Of a stretch of 64,000 nucleotides of DNA, positions 49,086 through 57,274 are shown in pieces; within the stretch, counting starts at the first letter, position 1; every line of letters starts with the position of its first letter. Position numbers and translations under genes: made by a program. This stretch comes from Clostridia bacterium. GTDB lineage: Bacteria; Bacillota; Clostridia; Oscillospirales; Acutalibacteraceae. Location of the stretch: contig JAFQIG010000010.1 in the NCBI GenBank assembly GCA_017397655.1, positions 1-64,000 on the forward strand, written 5' to 3'. The notes under the pieces are model-generated. The model searched no databases. It was not told where the DNA came from and saw only the letters and a program-made list of their open reading frames with translations.

Positions 49086-49964
49086 TTGTTTAAAAGAAGA
49101 ATACGCGAAAACGAACAAAAAACAACATCTTCGGTACCCAGAACGGAAAGCCCTGAGGAGTGCAAATCACCGTCGTTCTCGTTAGCTGACGGATCTGTTT
49201 TGATGTTGGGCAATGCCCAGCATCAGGGAAAGCGTCCTTATCAGGAGGACAGCTGCGGTTACTCTGATCTCGGCAATTCAGAGCTTATGAATTCAAAAGG
49301 AATTCTGGCTGTACTGGCAGACGGTATGGGTGGTCTTGCAAACGGTAAAGAGGTCAGCAGTACGCTTGTATCCCGTTTGCTGGAGCTTTTCAATCGTCCT
49401 GATACAGTGTGTACCGGCGGTGCTGACTTGTATGAGTGGGCAAGGCGTATCAATGATGAGATATGCAGTCGGTTCTGTCCTGACGGCAGCATAAAAGCAG
49501 GCTCAACGCTTGTATGTGCTTTGATCACAGGAGGTATTCTTCATTGGATCTGTGTCGGTGACAGCAGGCTTTATCTCAAAAGAAACTCTCGTATCTATCA
49601 GGTAAACGAAGATCATGACTATCTTAATGATCTGCTTTCAAGGGCGATTTGCGGAGAAATTTCGGTTGATGAGGCTTTTTCGGATCCGCAGAAGGATGTT
49701 CTGGTAAGCTGTTTCGGCAATGAGCAGATGCCACGGGTTGATTACAGTGTGTCGGGCTTTTCACTTCAAAGCGGTGACAGGCTTCTGCTGTGTTCTGACG
49801 GAGTTTACAACGCAATACCGACAGAGCTTATCAATCAGCTTCTGGATAAAGATCCGCAGACTGCTGCCGAGTCGATCGAAACAGCGGTGCTGAACCAAGG
49901 CTTTGCCAATCAGGATAACTTAACGGCTATTGTTATTTCGTATGAGAAAGGTGAAAGAATATGA
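49086..49964 (+). CDS. PP2C-family protein phosphatase
   Basis: The 292-residue enzyme has the PPM/PP2C motifs in order: RPYQEDSCGY, LAVLADGMGGLANG, GSTLVCALI, CVGDSRLYL, VNEDHDYL, LLLCSDGVYNAI and NQDNLTAIVI, with the metal-binding Asp residues kept. About 45 polar residues precede the domain. The start is uncertain: TTG 49086 is placed just behind GGGTGATC, whereas an in-frame GTG at 49074 has no site. It follows the FHA gene and overlaps the protease gene as ATGA. It should reverse phosphorylation by the cluster's kinases. Confidence 0.92.
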   Translation: MFKRRIRENEQKTTSSVPRTESPEECKSPSFSLADGSVLMLGNAQHQGKRPYQEDSCGYSDLGNSELMNSKGILAVLADGMGGLANGKEVSSTLVSRLLELFNRPDTVCTGGADLYEWARRINDEICSRFCPDGSIKAGSTLVCALITGGILHWICVGDSRLYLKRNSRIYQVNEDHDYLNDLLSRAICGEISVDEAFSDPQKDVLVSCFGNEQMPRVDYSVSGFSLQSGDRLLLCSDGVYNAIPTELINQLLDKDPQTAAESIETAVLNQGFANQDNLTAIVISYEKGERI

Positions 49965-51394
49965 AAAAAATTTATAAAGCATTTGCAGTTGTAATTGCGA
50001 TATTGATTATGGCATCCTCGCTTGTTTGTACAGCTTTTGCGGCTCCCGTAAAAGTAGAGGATATGAAAAAGAGTGTAGTATATCTTGAAACCATTGTTGA
50101 GTATACATCTCCTAATTTTGACATTTCTTTCCAGCAGGGATGGACAGGAACAGGCTTTGCTATAGGAAATCCCGGCGAACCTGTACAGTATGTGGCTACG
50201 TGCTATCATTGTATAGGTGAAGAAGACGGTGTATACGGCTTACTTGTTTCTTCGGACGGCGAGATTCTTGACTTTGTTCCGCAGGAAGAAGGAACAAGCT
50301 ATCCTGAAAAAGGCAGAAGCGGTAACAATACCGTATTGATTGATTTTTTCAATGTTGAGACTGTTTCTCTCAGAGCGTATTTTTCGCGTTCAAGCGGAGA
50401 TTATGTAGAGCTTACGCCTATTGCTTATGATGTAGGCTGTGATGTTGCTGTTTGTAAGCTGGCATCTGATCCCACAGACAAAATTGTCGCAAGACCGCTT
50501 GAAAAGCGTGAAAATGTTGAAATAGCAGAAACGGTATATGCTATCGGTTATCCCAGTACATCAAGGTTTTTTGACGGCGAAGGAACAATGGATTACAAGG
50601 ATTCCACGGTAACAAAGGGTATCGTTTCAAACACAATTCTCACTTACGGAACACACGGCTCCAAAACTCAGTATTACGTGCACCAGATTGATGCTGATGT
50701 AACACACGGTAATTCGGGCGGACCTCTCTTTGATGAAGATGGTAACATTATCGGTATCAACGCATTTATCAACTGGGATGAAGTAAGCAACAAGACTCAT
50801 TATTCCGTAACATCCGATGAGCTTATCAAGCTTCTTGATGCAAACTCAATTCCCTATAAGATTGCAGGATCTTCAGATGCAGGACTCTATATCGGAATAG
50901 CTGCGGCAGCTGTTATTGTTGTTGCAATTATCGTTGTTATTGTGTTGGTAAGCAATAAAAAGAAAAATGCTCCCACGGTACCTGCACCGGCTCCTGTTGT
51001 TCCGGTTCAGGCTGCAGCACCTGCTATGGCAGCAACATCGGCTGCTCCCGCAACACCCGCTGCTCCCGCAACACCCGCGGCAGGTAAGTATTATCTTATC
51101 GGTGTCAGCGGCAAGTTCGAGGGCAAAAAGTATTCAATCGATGACCGTGCGGTTATCGGACGTAACAGCGAAAAATGTAACGTTGTATTCCCTGCTGATC
51201 AGCCGGGTGTCAGCTCTGTCCATTGTGAAATTACAAGAAACAATTCAGTTCTGACTATCAAGGATTGCGGTTCTACATACGGCACATTTATCGGTAACGA
51301 TACAAAGCTTGAACCAAACCTTCCCGTTGTACTGAAGAGCGGCGAGAGATTCTATGTAGGTGATAAGCAGAATCTCTTTGAAGTCAGATATTAA
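49961..51394 (+). CDS. Extracellular trypsin-like protease with membrane helix and cytoplasmic FHA domain
   Basis: The 477-residue protein has a signal peptide (to about residue 27, TAFAAPV), a chymotrypsin-fold protease (about 33-295) with candidate triad H83 (CYHCIG), D161 (GCDVAVCKL) and S252 (GNSGGPLFD), a membrane helix near 308-331 (IGIAAAAVIVVAIIVVIVLV), a Pro/Ala-rich linker, and a C-terminal FHA domain (about 376-477: AVIGRNSEKCNVVF, GVSSVHCEITR, GSTYGTFIGN). The protease lies outside and the phospho-reader inside, joined by one helix. Six cysteines in or near the protease region could form disulfides. It is flanked by two PP2C genes. Confidence 0.93.
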   Translation: MKKIYKAFAVVIAILIMASSLVCTAFAAPVKVEDMKKSVVYLETIVEYTSPNFDISFQQGWTGTGFAIGNPGEPVQYVATCYHCIGEEDGVYGLLVSSDGEILDFVPQEEGTSYPEKGRSGNNTVLIDFFNVETVSLRAYFSRSSGDYVELTPIAYDVGCDVAVCKLASDPTDKIVARPLEKRENVEIAETVYAIGYPSTSRFFDGEGTMDYKDSTVTKGIVSNTILTYGTHGSKTQYYVHQIDADVTHGNSGGPLFDEDGNIIGINAFINWDEVSNKTHYSVTSDELIKLLDANSIPYKIAGSSDAGLYIGIAAAAVIVVAIIVVIVLVSNKKKNAPTVPAPAPVVPVQAAAPAMAATSAAPATPAAPATPAAGKYYLIGVSGKFEGKKYSIDDRAVIGRNSEKCNVVFPADQPGVSSVHCEITRNNSVLTIKDCGSTYGTFIGNDTKLEPNLPVVLKSGERFYVGDKQNLFEVRY

Positions 51395-51415
51395 TAGGAT
51401 CGGATTTGATTGAAT

Positions 51416-52141
51416 ATGTATTTTCAGACATCTGCATATACCAATAAGGGCGGCAGAAGCAATAACGAGGATGCGTACAAGTGTGCAGAACGTATCTGGA
51501 CGCTTGCTGACGGATTAGGCGGGCACGACTGCGGCGAGGTTGCTTCCGCAGCTGCAGTCAAGGATACCGTTTCGCTATGGAAAAACGGGAACGAACCGCT
51601 TGATGATGACGGACTCATCGGTATTATCGACAAAGTTAATGATAATATCCTGAATCTGCAAAAAGAGAATGACACGTCATCTGCTATGCGTACCACTCTT
51701 GTTTTTGCCGTAACTGACGGCAGAGAGCTGAAGTTCGCCAATGTCGGAGACAGCAGAATCTATTATTTTAAGAATAACAGTATCGTTGCACAGTCAGAGG
51801 ATCATTCGGTTTCTGCAGCCGTTGCAAAGCTGGGTGAGATACGGTACGAGGATATACGTTTTAACGAGGATCGCAACAAACTGCTTAAGGTTATAGGTAA
51901 CAGCGAGAATCTTAAGATCAAAGAGCTTTATCCTGCTTTGCCTGTACAGCCGGGAGATGCTTTTCTGCTTTGCTCTGACGGATTCTGGGAATATGTTTTT
52001 GAGCAGGAGATGGAGATAGATCTTACCAAATCTGCCAATTCACGCGATTGGCTCAGCTTTATGATCAAAAGAATTCTACTCAGAACGGAAAACAAAAATA
52101 ACGATAACTTTACTGCAATTGCAGTAATGGTAAAAGAATAA
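51416..52141 (+). CDS. PP2C-family protein phosphatase
   Basis: The 241-residue protein is a minimal PP2C: GRSNNEDAYKC, WTLADGLGGHDCG, MRTTLVFAV, NVGDSRIYYF, EDHSVSAAVAK, FLLCSDGFWEYV and NDNFTAIAVMV. All acidic metal ligands expected are present. It lacks membrane segments. An in-frame TTG at 51410 is an alternative start; the ATG at 51416 stands ten bases behind GGAT. It is the last gene of the cluster. Sequence differs clearly from the first phosphatase, suggesting different targets. Confidence 0.92.
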   Translation: MYFQTSAYTNKGGRSNNEDAYKCAERIWTLADGLGGHDCGEVASAAAVKDTVSLWKNGNEPLDDDGLIGIIDKVNDNILNLQKENDTSSAMRTTLVFAVTDGRELKFANVGDSRIYYFKNNSIVAQSEDHSVSAAVAKLGEIRYEDIRFNEDRNKLLKVIGNSENLKIKELYPALPVQPGDAFLLCSDGFWEYVFEQEMEIDLTKSANSRDWLSFMIKRILLRTENKNNDNFTAIAVMVKE

Positions 52142-52149
52142 TCAAACAG

Positions 52150-52186
52150 TATCAGCCTGCACTTTGATAATCGGTGCAGGCTGATA
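52150..52186 (+). terminator. Terminator of the kinase/phosphatase cluster
   Basis: Perfect 13-base stem (52150-52162 with 52174-52186) right behind the last PP2C gene; the T tract is weak (ATATTT). Confidence 0.7.
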
Positions 52187-52195
52187 ATATTTCGC

Positions 52196-52230
52196 AAAAA
52201 AAGACCGTGCCCTGAAAATGAGAACACGGT
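52196..52230 (-). terminator. Terminator of the rhamnosidase / PHP operon
   Basis: On the minus strand ACCGTGTTCT pairs with AGGGCACGGT (ten pairs, two G-T; plus-strand 52204-52213 and 52221-52230) and is followed by CTTTTTTT. Confidence 0.85.
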
Positions 52231-52246
52231 GTGTACGGTTACCGGA

Positions 52247-52549
52247 TTATTTTGTGAAAAGATTCAGTATGCCGATAAGTGCATCCCAGAATGAGTAATA
52301 AAAGATATCGTATATTTTCATAAATATGGGCGAATCTTTATATACAATCGTGTGGAAGATTGACGAGAAGTCAAAGCTGCCGTCTGCGTATGCGTTTTCG
52401 CCGAACAGGAATGTCAGTATTTTCTGAATTGTGCTGACGGATTCTGTTGCTGTTTCGCCGTCTGCCGCAAAGGAAACTACTGTGAAGCAGCTGAATGCGA
52501 GCAGAAGTACAAAGAATATCGAAAGATATTTTTTGAATGAAGACTTCAT
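52247..52549 (-). CDS. Small secreted protein of unknown function
   Basis: The 100-residue protein has a signal peptide (SIFFVLLLAFSCFTVVSFAA, cut near FAADGE) and a mature part of about 70 residues with an amphipathic, aromatic-rich C-terminus (YDIFYYSFWDALIGILNLF). The ATG at 52549 follows GGAGG; a longer reading frame upstream lies within the PHP gene and is not needed. It is the last gene of a minus-strand operon, 16 bases after the PHP gene. The tail resembles the hydrophobic 37-residue protein of the same operon in character. No motif is recognised. Confidence 0.7.
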   Translation of the reverse strand: MKSSFKKYLSIFFVLLLAFSCFTVVSFAADGETATESVSTIQKILTFLFGENAYADGSFDFSSIFHTIVYKDSPIFMKIYDIFYYSFWDALIGILNLFTK

Positions 52550-52565
52550 ATTTTTACCTCCATTA

Positions 52566-53960
52566 TTACCATACATGGTTCCAAAGAACTCTCTTGATAA
52601 GTACAACAATAAACGTATGACCGATTGTGTAGGTAAGGAAATCTGCGAATGCACGGAAAATCATTGCAAGATCGAATGTTTTGTAAACATCGGATGTGTA
52701 CTCAACACCGTCTGCCATCGTGACGAACGGCTGAGAATAGAGGATACCGCCGGGGCCTGTCAGATGGAAACGGACATAACATCCGAGCTCGTCCTCGTAA
52801 TCGTTGAGGTCGATGGTTGTCATATCAGGGCCTTCGGCAATAATCTTGCCGTCAGAGATCCACTGGATGTTGTTGTACTGATTGCCTTCGATAGTGATTG
52901 TGTCGTTTTCCTGATCTACGTTGATGCGTGTTACTGCAGGAGGAAGATTGCCTGTGCCGTTGAATTCGTCTCCGAGATACAACGTATCAACACGACCGAT
53001 GGAGAACCAAGCGCCGCTCCACATACAGTTCTCAAAAGCTTCCTGAGTCAGCTCAGGCATCAGCATCATTGTAAATGCCCAGTCGTTGTCATCGCCTGCA
53101 CGATGAGAGTCCGAGAAAGCGATACCGGGAACGTTTCTGCCGAGAGGAATGGTTTTTTTGAGGATTTCATCCCAGATGACCGAATCATAACGTGTGCTGT
53201 TGACGTCAAAGGCTACGCAAGAATCGTAATCAAGGAAGATGTTTGCAAACTTATTGGAATAGAAGGGGTGATAAGCTCTCTCTTCATCCTCGACATATCT
53301 GCCGACATATTCGCCCGTGTGGTCAAGGAAAGAGAAGCCGCCTTCTTTGTCACAGTCCTTGACGACTGTTTCAAAGTCGCCGTAAATACCCATTTTTGCA
53401 CGAACGCTCTGTGCATTGAACGTGTTGATGTGACAGTCGTTGATAGGTGTGGCGCCGTTTGCTTCGCAAGCCTGTGTGATTTCGAGCATTCCGCCTAAAT
53501 CGTAACCGAGCTGTTCTCCGAGGGCATCACGAGCAGCACTTTCGTAGGTGCCGTTGATGATCTGTTCGCGCTCTTCATCGGTCAGTATGACGGGATCACG
53601 CATACCTGTATTACCGAACTTGAAAAGACGGTAAAGAGGAACCATATCGGGAACCTCGTTCCATTGCTTACCGACAACTGCGTGGTCCGAAATGGCAAGA
53701 ATCTGGAATCCGAGATCATAGTGGCTTTTTACACTTTCTGCAATTGACTGTGCACCGTCGCTGGCATCCGTGTGCGAGTGCAGAGAAGCCTTATACTGCT
53801 TCCAGTTGTCCCAGTCAACTCCGTCATAGGGGCTTGTAATTGTGAAATCAAGAGGTTCTTTTTCTGTTGTTTCATCAGCAGCGGCAGCGGATGCACCGCC
53901 GTTGAGAAAGAGTGTCGCACAAAGAGAAACAGCAAGAATCTTTTTAAATACTTTTTTCAT
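52566..53960 (-). CDS. Secreted PHP-domain phosphoesterase-like protein
   Basis: The 464-residue product has a signal peptide (to about residue 27, GGASAAAAD) and a PHP-type metal-binding start, ASLHSHTDASDG (H61, H63) followed by LAISDHAVV (D92, H93). Later acidic and His residues (NDCHINTF, FLDHTGEY, AFSDSHRAGDD) complete a likely trinuclear site. A beta-sandwich stretch (about 335-420) and a hydrophobic C-terminal helix (TFIVVLIKRVLW) follow. Secreted PHP proteins are uncommon; substrate is unknown, with phosphodiesters or phosphorylated glycans as guesses. AAGGAG precedes the ATG. Confidence 0.85.
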   Translation of the reverse strand: MKKVFKKILAVSLCATLFLNGGASAAAADETTEKEPLDFTITSPYDGVDWDNWKQYKASLHSHTDASDGAQSIAESVKSHYDLGFQILAISDHAVVGKQWNEVPDMVPLYRLFKFGNTGMRDPVILTDEEREQIINGTYESAARDALGEQLGYDLGGMLEITQACEANGATPINDCHINTFNAQSVRAKMGIYGDFETVVKDCDKEGGFSFLDHTGEYVGRYVEDEERAYHPFYSNKFANIFLDYDSCVAFDVNSTRYDSVIWDEILKKTIPLGRNVPGIAFSDSHRAGDDNDWAFTMMLMPELTQEAFENCMWSGAWFSIGRVDTLYLGDEFNGTGNLPPAVTRINVDQENDTITIEGNQYNNIQWISDGKIIAEGPDMTTIDLNDYEDELGCYVRFHLTGPGGILYSQPFVTMADGVEYTSDVYKTFDLAMIFRAFADFLTYTIGHTFIVVLIKRVLWNHVW

Positions 53961-53975
53961 AATGTTACTCCTTAG

Positions 53976-54089
53976 TTATCGTTTCAGTCCGGGGAAAAAC
54001 TTGCTCAGCCATACTACTATATCATAAAAGAAATAGTCGATTGACGAGAAAAAGTTGCGAAAGAACAAGTTGAGATTAAAAAATTCCAT
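53976..54089 (-). CDS. Tiny hydrophobic 37-residue protein
   Basis: Reading from the ATG at 54089 the product is aromatic and hydrophobic (MEFFNLNLFFRNFFSSIDYF, then FYDIVVWLSK and FFPGLKR). AAAGGTG stands about nine bases before the start and the gene fits exactly between the rhamnosidase stop (14-base gap) and the PHP start (15-base gap). It may insert in the membrane. The aromatic pattern is like the end of the 100-residue secreted protein downstream. Not a known family to me. Confidence 0.6.
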   Translation of the reverse strand: MEFFNLNLFFRNFFSSIDYFFYDIVVWLSKFFPGLKR

Positions 54090-54103
54090 AATACAACACC
54101 TTT

Positions 54104-56386
54104 CTAAATGTTTTTACAAAAATCATATGTGCCGCCGTCAAGAACACGAAAATCCTTTTCGCCGGACATACAAAAAACTGCCTTAAGACCTGTCGGAATC
54201 TCTATGTGATATTTAACGATGTTATCCTGCTTTTTCCAGTTTGCAACAACCTTTCCCTCGGGCAGAATCTGCTCACAGTTTACATATGTCAGATCATCGG
54301 GAACGTACGGATTGATGGTAATGACAGCATCTTTGGTACGGTCTATCCTGATTCCTGCAAGGAAGCTGTAAAGAACGGCATCGGGATGTCCGAACATAAT
54401 ATGGCATCCGCTGCCGTTACCCGCAAGACCCTCGGGCAATGTTGTACGGCCGTGCGATGTGTGGTCAAGAACACCGGGATAACCCTCTTTGGTCAACAGC
54501 TCATATGCCAGTTCCGGATGACCTTCATTAATGAAAAGATCAAAGATTCTGCGAACGCCCATAACGCCCATAACGCTGTGACCGTCGTGCTCATCAAATG
54601 CTTTGAGAAGCTGTGCAAAAGCCTTTTCGCGGTCTGTGCCTTGAAGAACATTCAATGCCAGCGGGAAAGTCTGGGAGAACTGTCCGCCACGGCCGAAAAT
54701 ACCGCTGTCAGCATCATAATAGGTCTTGATAATGCTCTGTCGAGTGTTTTCTGCAAGCTCTTCCCAATATGCGGCGTCATCATTCTTACCGATATACGAT
54801 GCGATCTCGGCAGAGAGCTTAAGTGTCAGATAGTAGAAAAGACTGCCGTTATACGGAGGATTCTGATTATCGCCCTCTTCAGAGGTTCTGAAGCCTGCAC
54901 TTCTCTCTACACCGGGAATCTGGTCAACCGAGAACCAGTCGCCGAACCAGCAGTTTTCAATGAGACCGTCTTTGGAGACAGATACATAGTGGTTTGTGTG
55001 CATCCTGAGCGTTTCAAAATGCTTTGCAAGCAATTCTTTATTGCCGTAGCGACGGTAGTATTCAAGCAGCAGAGCAGGATAAGCAACGTTCCAGTCGATG
55101 GATGTATCCTCAACATACGGACGCGGAGTGATTATCTGGATTGTACCTCTGCTGTTACAGCTGAGACGAAGATCCTCAAGAAAGCTGTCATAAAGCGATT
55201 CCATATCATAATTGTACAGGAAAACTTCACTTGAAGCGTGCACGTCACCGAGCCATGGCAAACGTTCGTCACGTTGCGGACAGTCAAGCGGTACAGCAAT
55301 GAGACAGGCGAGTGCCGTACGTGTTATTACATCGTGAACTCTGTTGAGATCGTCACGACTGCAGGAGAACGATCCGGTGGAGGAAACGTCGGAGTGCAGA
55401 ACGTGTGATTCGGCAGAGATAATCTCAATATCGGGAGATGAAAGAGTTACCATCAGATAGCGGAAGCAATGCCACGTAAAGTGAGGACGGTATGATTCGT
55501 CACCTTTGCCTGAAAGTGTATAGCAATCTTCACAAAGAGCAAGATTGTTGGAACGTGTATCAAGAGTGCCGTCCTCTTTTGCGAATTCTGAATGGTTCAA
55601 TGTAACGCTGTCGCCCTCTTTGCCACGGACGGTAATGCAGGGCAGGGCACTGTTATTTTCACCGAAATCATAAATATAGTGAAGTTCATCTATGCGAAGA
55701 ACGTTGACGGGTTTTAAAATACGCCTTATGCGTACGGGTGGAGCAGGTCTTTTCTGAAGCTTGCCCTTGGGTGCTTCGACCACTTCGGCTGTCTGCCACG
55801 AGGAATCATCAAAATCGTATGTATTCCATCCGTCGGGAACTTCTCTCGCATCGAATTTTTCGCCGTCATATATACAGCTTTCAATAACTCCGCCGTATGT
55901 ATATTTCCAGTCGTCATTACTGACGACGGTTTCTTTTGTGCCGTCTGTGTAATTAACGGTAAGCTCTGCGATCATACGGGGATTACCGTACCAGGCACTT
56001 CTCCAACTCCACCACTTTTCGGGAGGACAGAACCATCCGCCGCCGACTTCAATGCCGATGACATTCTTACCGTTTTTCAAAAGATCTGAAACGTCATAAT
56101 CGTCATAAAAAACACGTTTTGTGTAATCGTTATAAAGAGGAGCGAGAACCATACGGGAATCTGCGGCTTTTCCGTTGACAAAAGCAAAGTAAAAACCGAG
56201 TCCGCAGACGCTGAGTGTAGCTGAAGAAATATTATTGTTGAGAACGAACTGTTTTCTGAAAAGCAGAGATCTGCGCTCCACGCGAACCTTGCCTTTCAGC
56301 TCTTCGGCCATAGCGGTTGTATAACCCTCTTCGGGCCAGGAATTGATTTCACCTTTTCGTATACCTATCCAGTTGGAATTCAACAT
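54104..56386 (-). CDS. Alpha-L-rhamnosidase, GH78
   Basis: The 760-residue enzyme, without a signal peptide, removes terminal alpha-rhamnose. The N-terminal beta-sandwich domains carry ASATLSVCG-type strands and LGFYFAFVNGKAADSRMVL, and the (alpha/alpha)6 barrel has DCPQRDERLPWLGDVHASSE with the conserved acidic cluster of GH78, and SIDWNVAYPALLLEYYRRYG. The C-terminal beta domain ends VNCEQILPEGKVVANWKKQD. RBS AGGGAG. It leads an operon with the 37-residue protein, the PHP protein and the small secreted protein. Intracellular placement suggests it acts on imported glycosides. Confidence 0.92.
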   Translation of the reverse strand: MLNSNWIGIRKGEINSWPEEGYTTAMAEELKGKVRVERRSLLFRKQFVLNNNISSATLSVCGLGFYFAFVNGKAADSRMVLAPLYNDYTKRVFYDDYDVSDLLKNGKNVIGIEVGGGWFCPPEKWWSWRSAWYGNPRMIAELTVNYTDGTKETVVSNDDWKYTYGGVIESCIYDGEKFDAREVPDGWNTYDFDDSSWQTAEVVEAPKGKLQKRPAPPVRIRRILKPVNVLRIDELHYIYDFGENNSALPCITVRGKEGDSVTLNHSEFAKEDGTLDTRSNNLALCEDCYTLSGKGDESYRPHFTWHCFRYLMVTLSSPDIEIISAESHVLHSDVSSTGSFSCSRDDLNRVHDVITRTALACLIAVPLDCPQRDERLPWLGDVHASSEVFLYNYDMESLYDSFLEDLRLSCNSRGTIQIITPRPYVEDTSIDWNVAYPALLLEYYRRYGNKELLAKHFETLRMHTNHYVSVSKDGLIENCWFGDWFSVDQIPGVERSAGFRTSEEGDNQNPPYNGSLFYYLTLKLSAEIASYIGKNDDAAYWEELAENTRQSIIKTYYDADSGIFGRGGQFSQTFPLALNVLQGTDREKAFAQLLKAFDEHDGHSVMGVMGVRRIFDLFINEGHPELAYELLTKEGYPGVLDHTSHGRTTLPEGLAGNGSGCHIMFGHPDAVLYSFLAGIRIDRTKDAVITINPYVPDDLTYVNCEQILPEGKVVANWKKQDNIVKYHIEIPTGLKAVFCMSGEKDFRVLDGGTYDFCKNI

Positions 56387-56422
56387 TTTTTCAACTCCCT
56401 GATTTTTGCAGTTGACAGAATA

Positions 56423-56451
56423 ATTATAACCACTGTTTTTGATAATTGCAA
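56423..56451 (-). promoter_or_regulatory. Promoter of the rhamnosidase operon
   Basis: Minus-strand TTGCAA (56451-56446), 17-base spacer, TATAAT (56428-56423). No operator palindrome or catabolite-response site is evident beside it. Confidence 0.7.
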
Positions 56452-56501
56452 CAAAAATTAAAACTAAAATTAAATTATTTTTTGCAAATGTTACAGCAAT
56501 C

Positions 56502-56530
56502 TTGAAAAAATGTACCGTTTATTGTACAAT
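56502..56530 (+). promoter_or_regulatory. Candidate promoter of the CFI-box gene
   Basis: TTGAAA (56502-56507), 17-base spacer, TACAAT (56525-56530), divergent from the rhamnosidase promoter. Confidence 0.55.
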
Positions 56531-56577
56531 GATAGGCGTATAATAAGGTAAACTTTTGAAAGAGGGTTGGTTTTAAT

Positions 56578-56877
56578 ATGAATTTTGCAGAGAATGTATT
56601 GTTTGCGGCAACGATGGCAGCTTTAGAGCAGCATAAGGAAGAGATGCAGGAAAAAGAAAAAAGAGACCGGCAGTCAGCGGATTCAAGAGTAACCATTTCA
56701 AAGGAGTATCGTTTCAATGTTGAATCTGAAAAGAATCGGATTTTCAGGATGGGAAGGGCATTGGTGAAAAATGCGGATCGGGCAACAGGCGTAACATCGG
56801 ATATTGATGTTGAGGAGATTACAAAGGGTCTTATGTGTTCGCTGATTTTTACGGCATTACAGTTAACGGATACCTGA
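56578..56877 (+). CDS. N-terminal part of a probable CFI-box protein, or small helical protein
   Basis: The 99-residue product is helical and highly charged (HKEEMQEKEKRDRQS), with no motif I recognise. AGAGGGTTGG precedes its ATG. Its frame ends with TGA at 56875, and the adjacent frame opens only after a TAA at 56864 and runs on as PEGAREHYEKLVRYEPG into the CFI-box gene. The second gene has no good start of its own. The two are therefore probably halves of one gene broken by a one-base change between 56867 and 56874, or joined by ribosomal frameshifting; a sequencing error is equally possible. Confidence 0.6.
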   Translation: MNFAENVLFAATMAALEQHKEEMQEKEKRDRQSADSRVTISKEYRFNVESEKNRIFRMGRALVKNADRATGVTSDIDVEEITKGLMCSLIFTALQLTDT

Positions 56878-56905
56878 AGGAGCAAGAGAGCATTACGAAA
56901 AGCTT

Positions 56906-57235
56906 GTGAGATATGAACCCGGATACAGATGTACAAAATCATTGACGATAGAAAGCTTTTCGTCACAAGCTGAAGGATGCTATATAGCAACTTGTGTGTA
57001 CGGGTCATATGATTGCCCTCAGGTATGGATGCTTCGTCGCTTTCGGGATGATTATCTGAGACAGAGCGCAGCAGGAAGAATCTTTGTGAGGTTTTATTAT
57101 GCAATAAGTCCTTGGCTTGTAAAAGTCTTTGGTGAGCAAAAATTGTTTAAAGCGCTTTGCAAAAAGCCACTTGAATTTCTTCTTCACAAACTGCACAATA
57201 AAGGCGTCAGCGATACACAGTATAACGATAACTGA
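56906..57235 (+). CDS. CFI-box-CTERM domain protein (possible C-terminal half)
   Basis: From a GTG at 56906 the 109-residue product contains GCYIATCVYGSYDCPQVWML, then RRFRDDYLRQSAAGRIFVRF and YYAISPWLVKVFG. This is the CFI-box pattern (C-[FY]-I-A-T-x-V-Y-G-S ... LR-FRD-L ... G-x-FV-YY-SP), a C-terminal domain that normally ends longer proteins. AAGGAG at 56877 is 23 bases from the GTG, too far, so an independent start is doubtful. See the preceding entry for the likely frameshift. Function of the domain is unknown. Confidence 0.75.
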   Translation: MRYEPGYRCTKSLTIESFSSQAEGCYIATCVYGSYDCPQVWMLRRFRDDYLRQSAAGRIFVRFYYAISPWLVKVFGEQKLFKALCKKPLEFLLHKLHNKGVSDTQYNDN

Positions 57236-57274
57236 TGTTTTAACGATATTAACAAACTTTTTCGGAGGTTGTAA

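Noticed and set aside
52431..53498. A 355-codon plus-strand frame
   Set aside because: It lies entirely antisense to the signal-peptide and PHP genes, has no ribosome site, and its product shows no domain. It arises from codon bias of the minus-strand genes.
54206..55234. A 342-codon plus-strand frame
   Set aside because: Antisense to the GH78 gene whose motifs are unambiguous; no start signal or domain.
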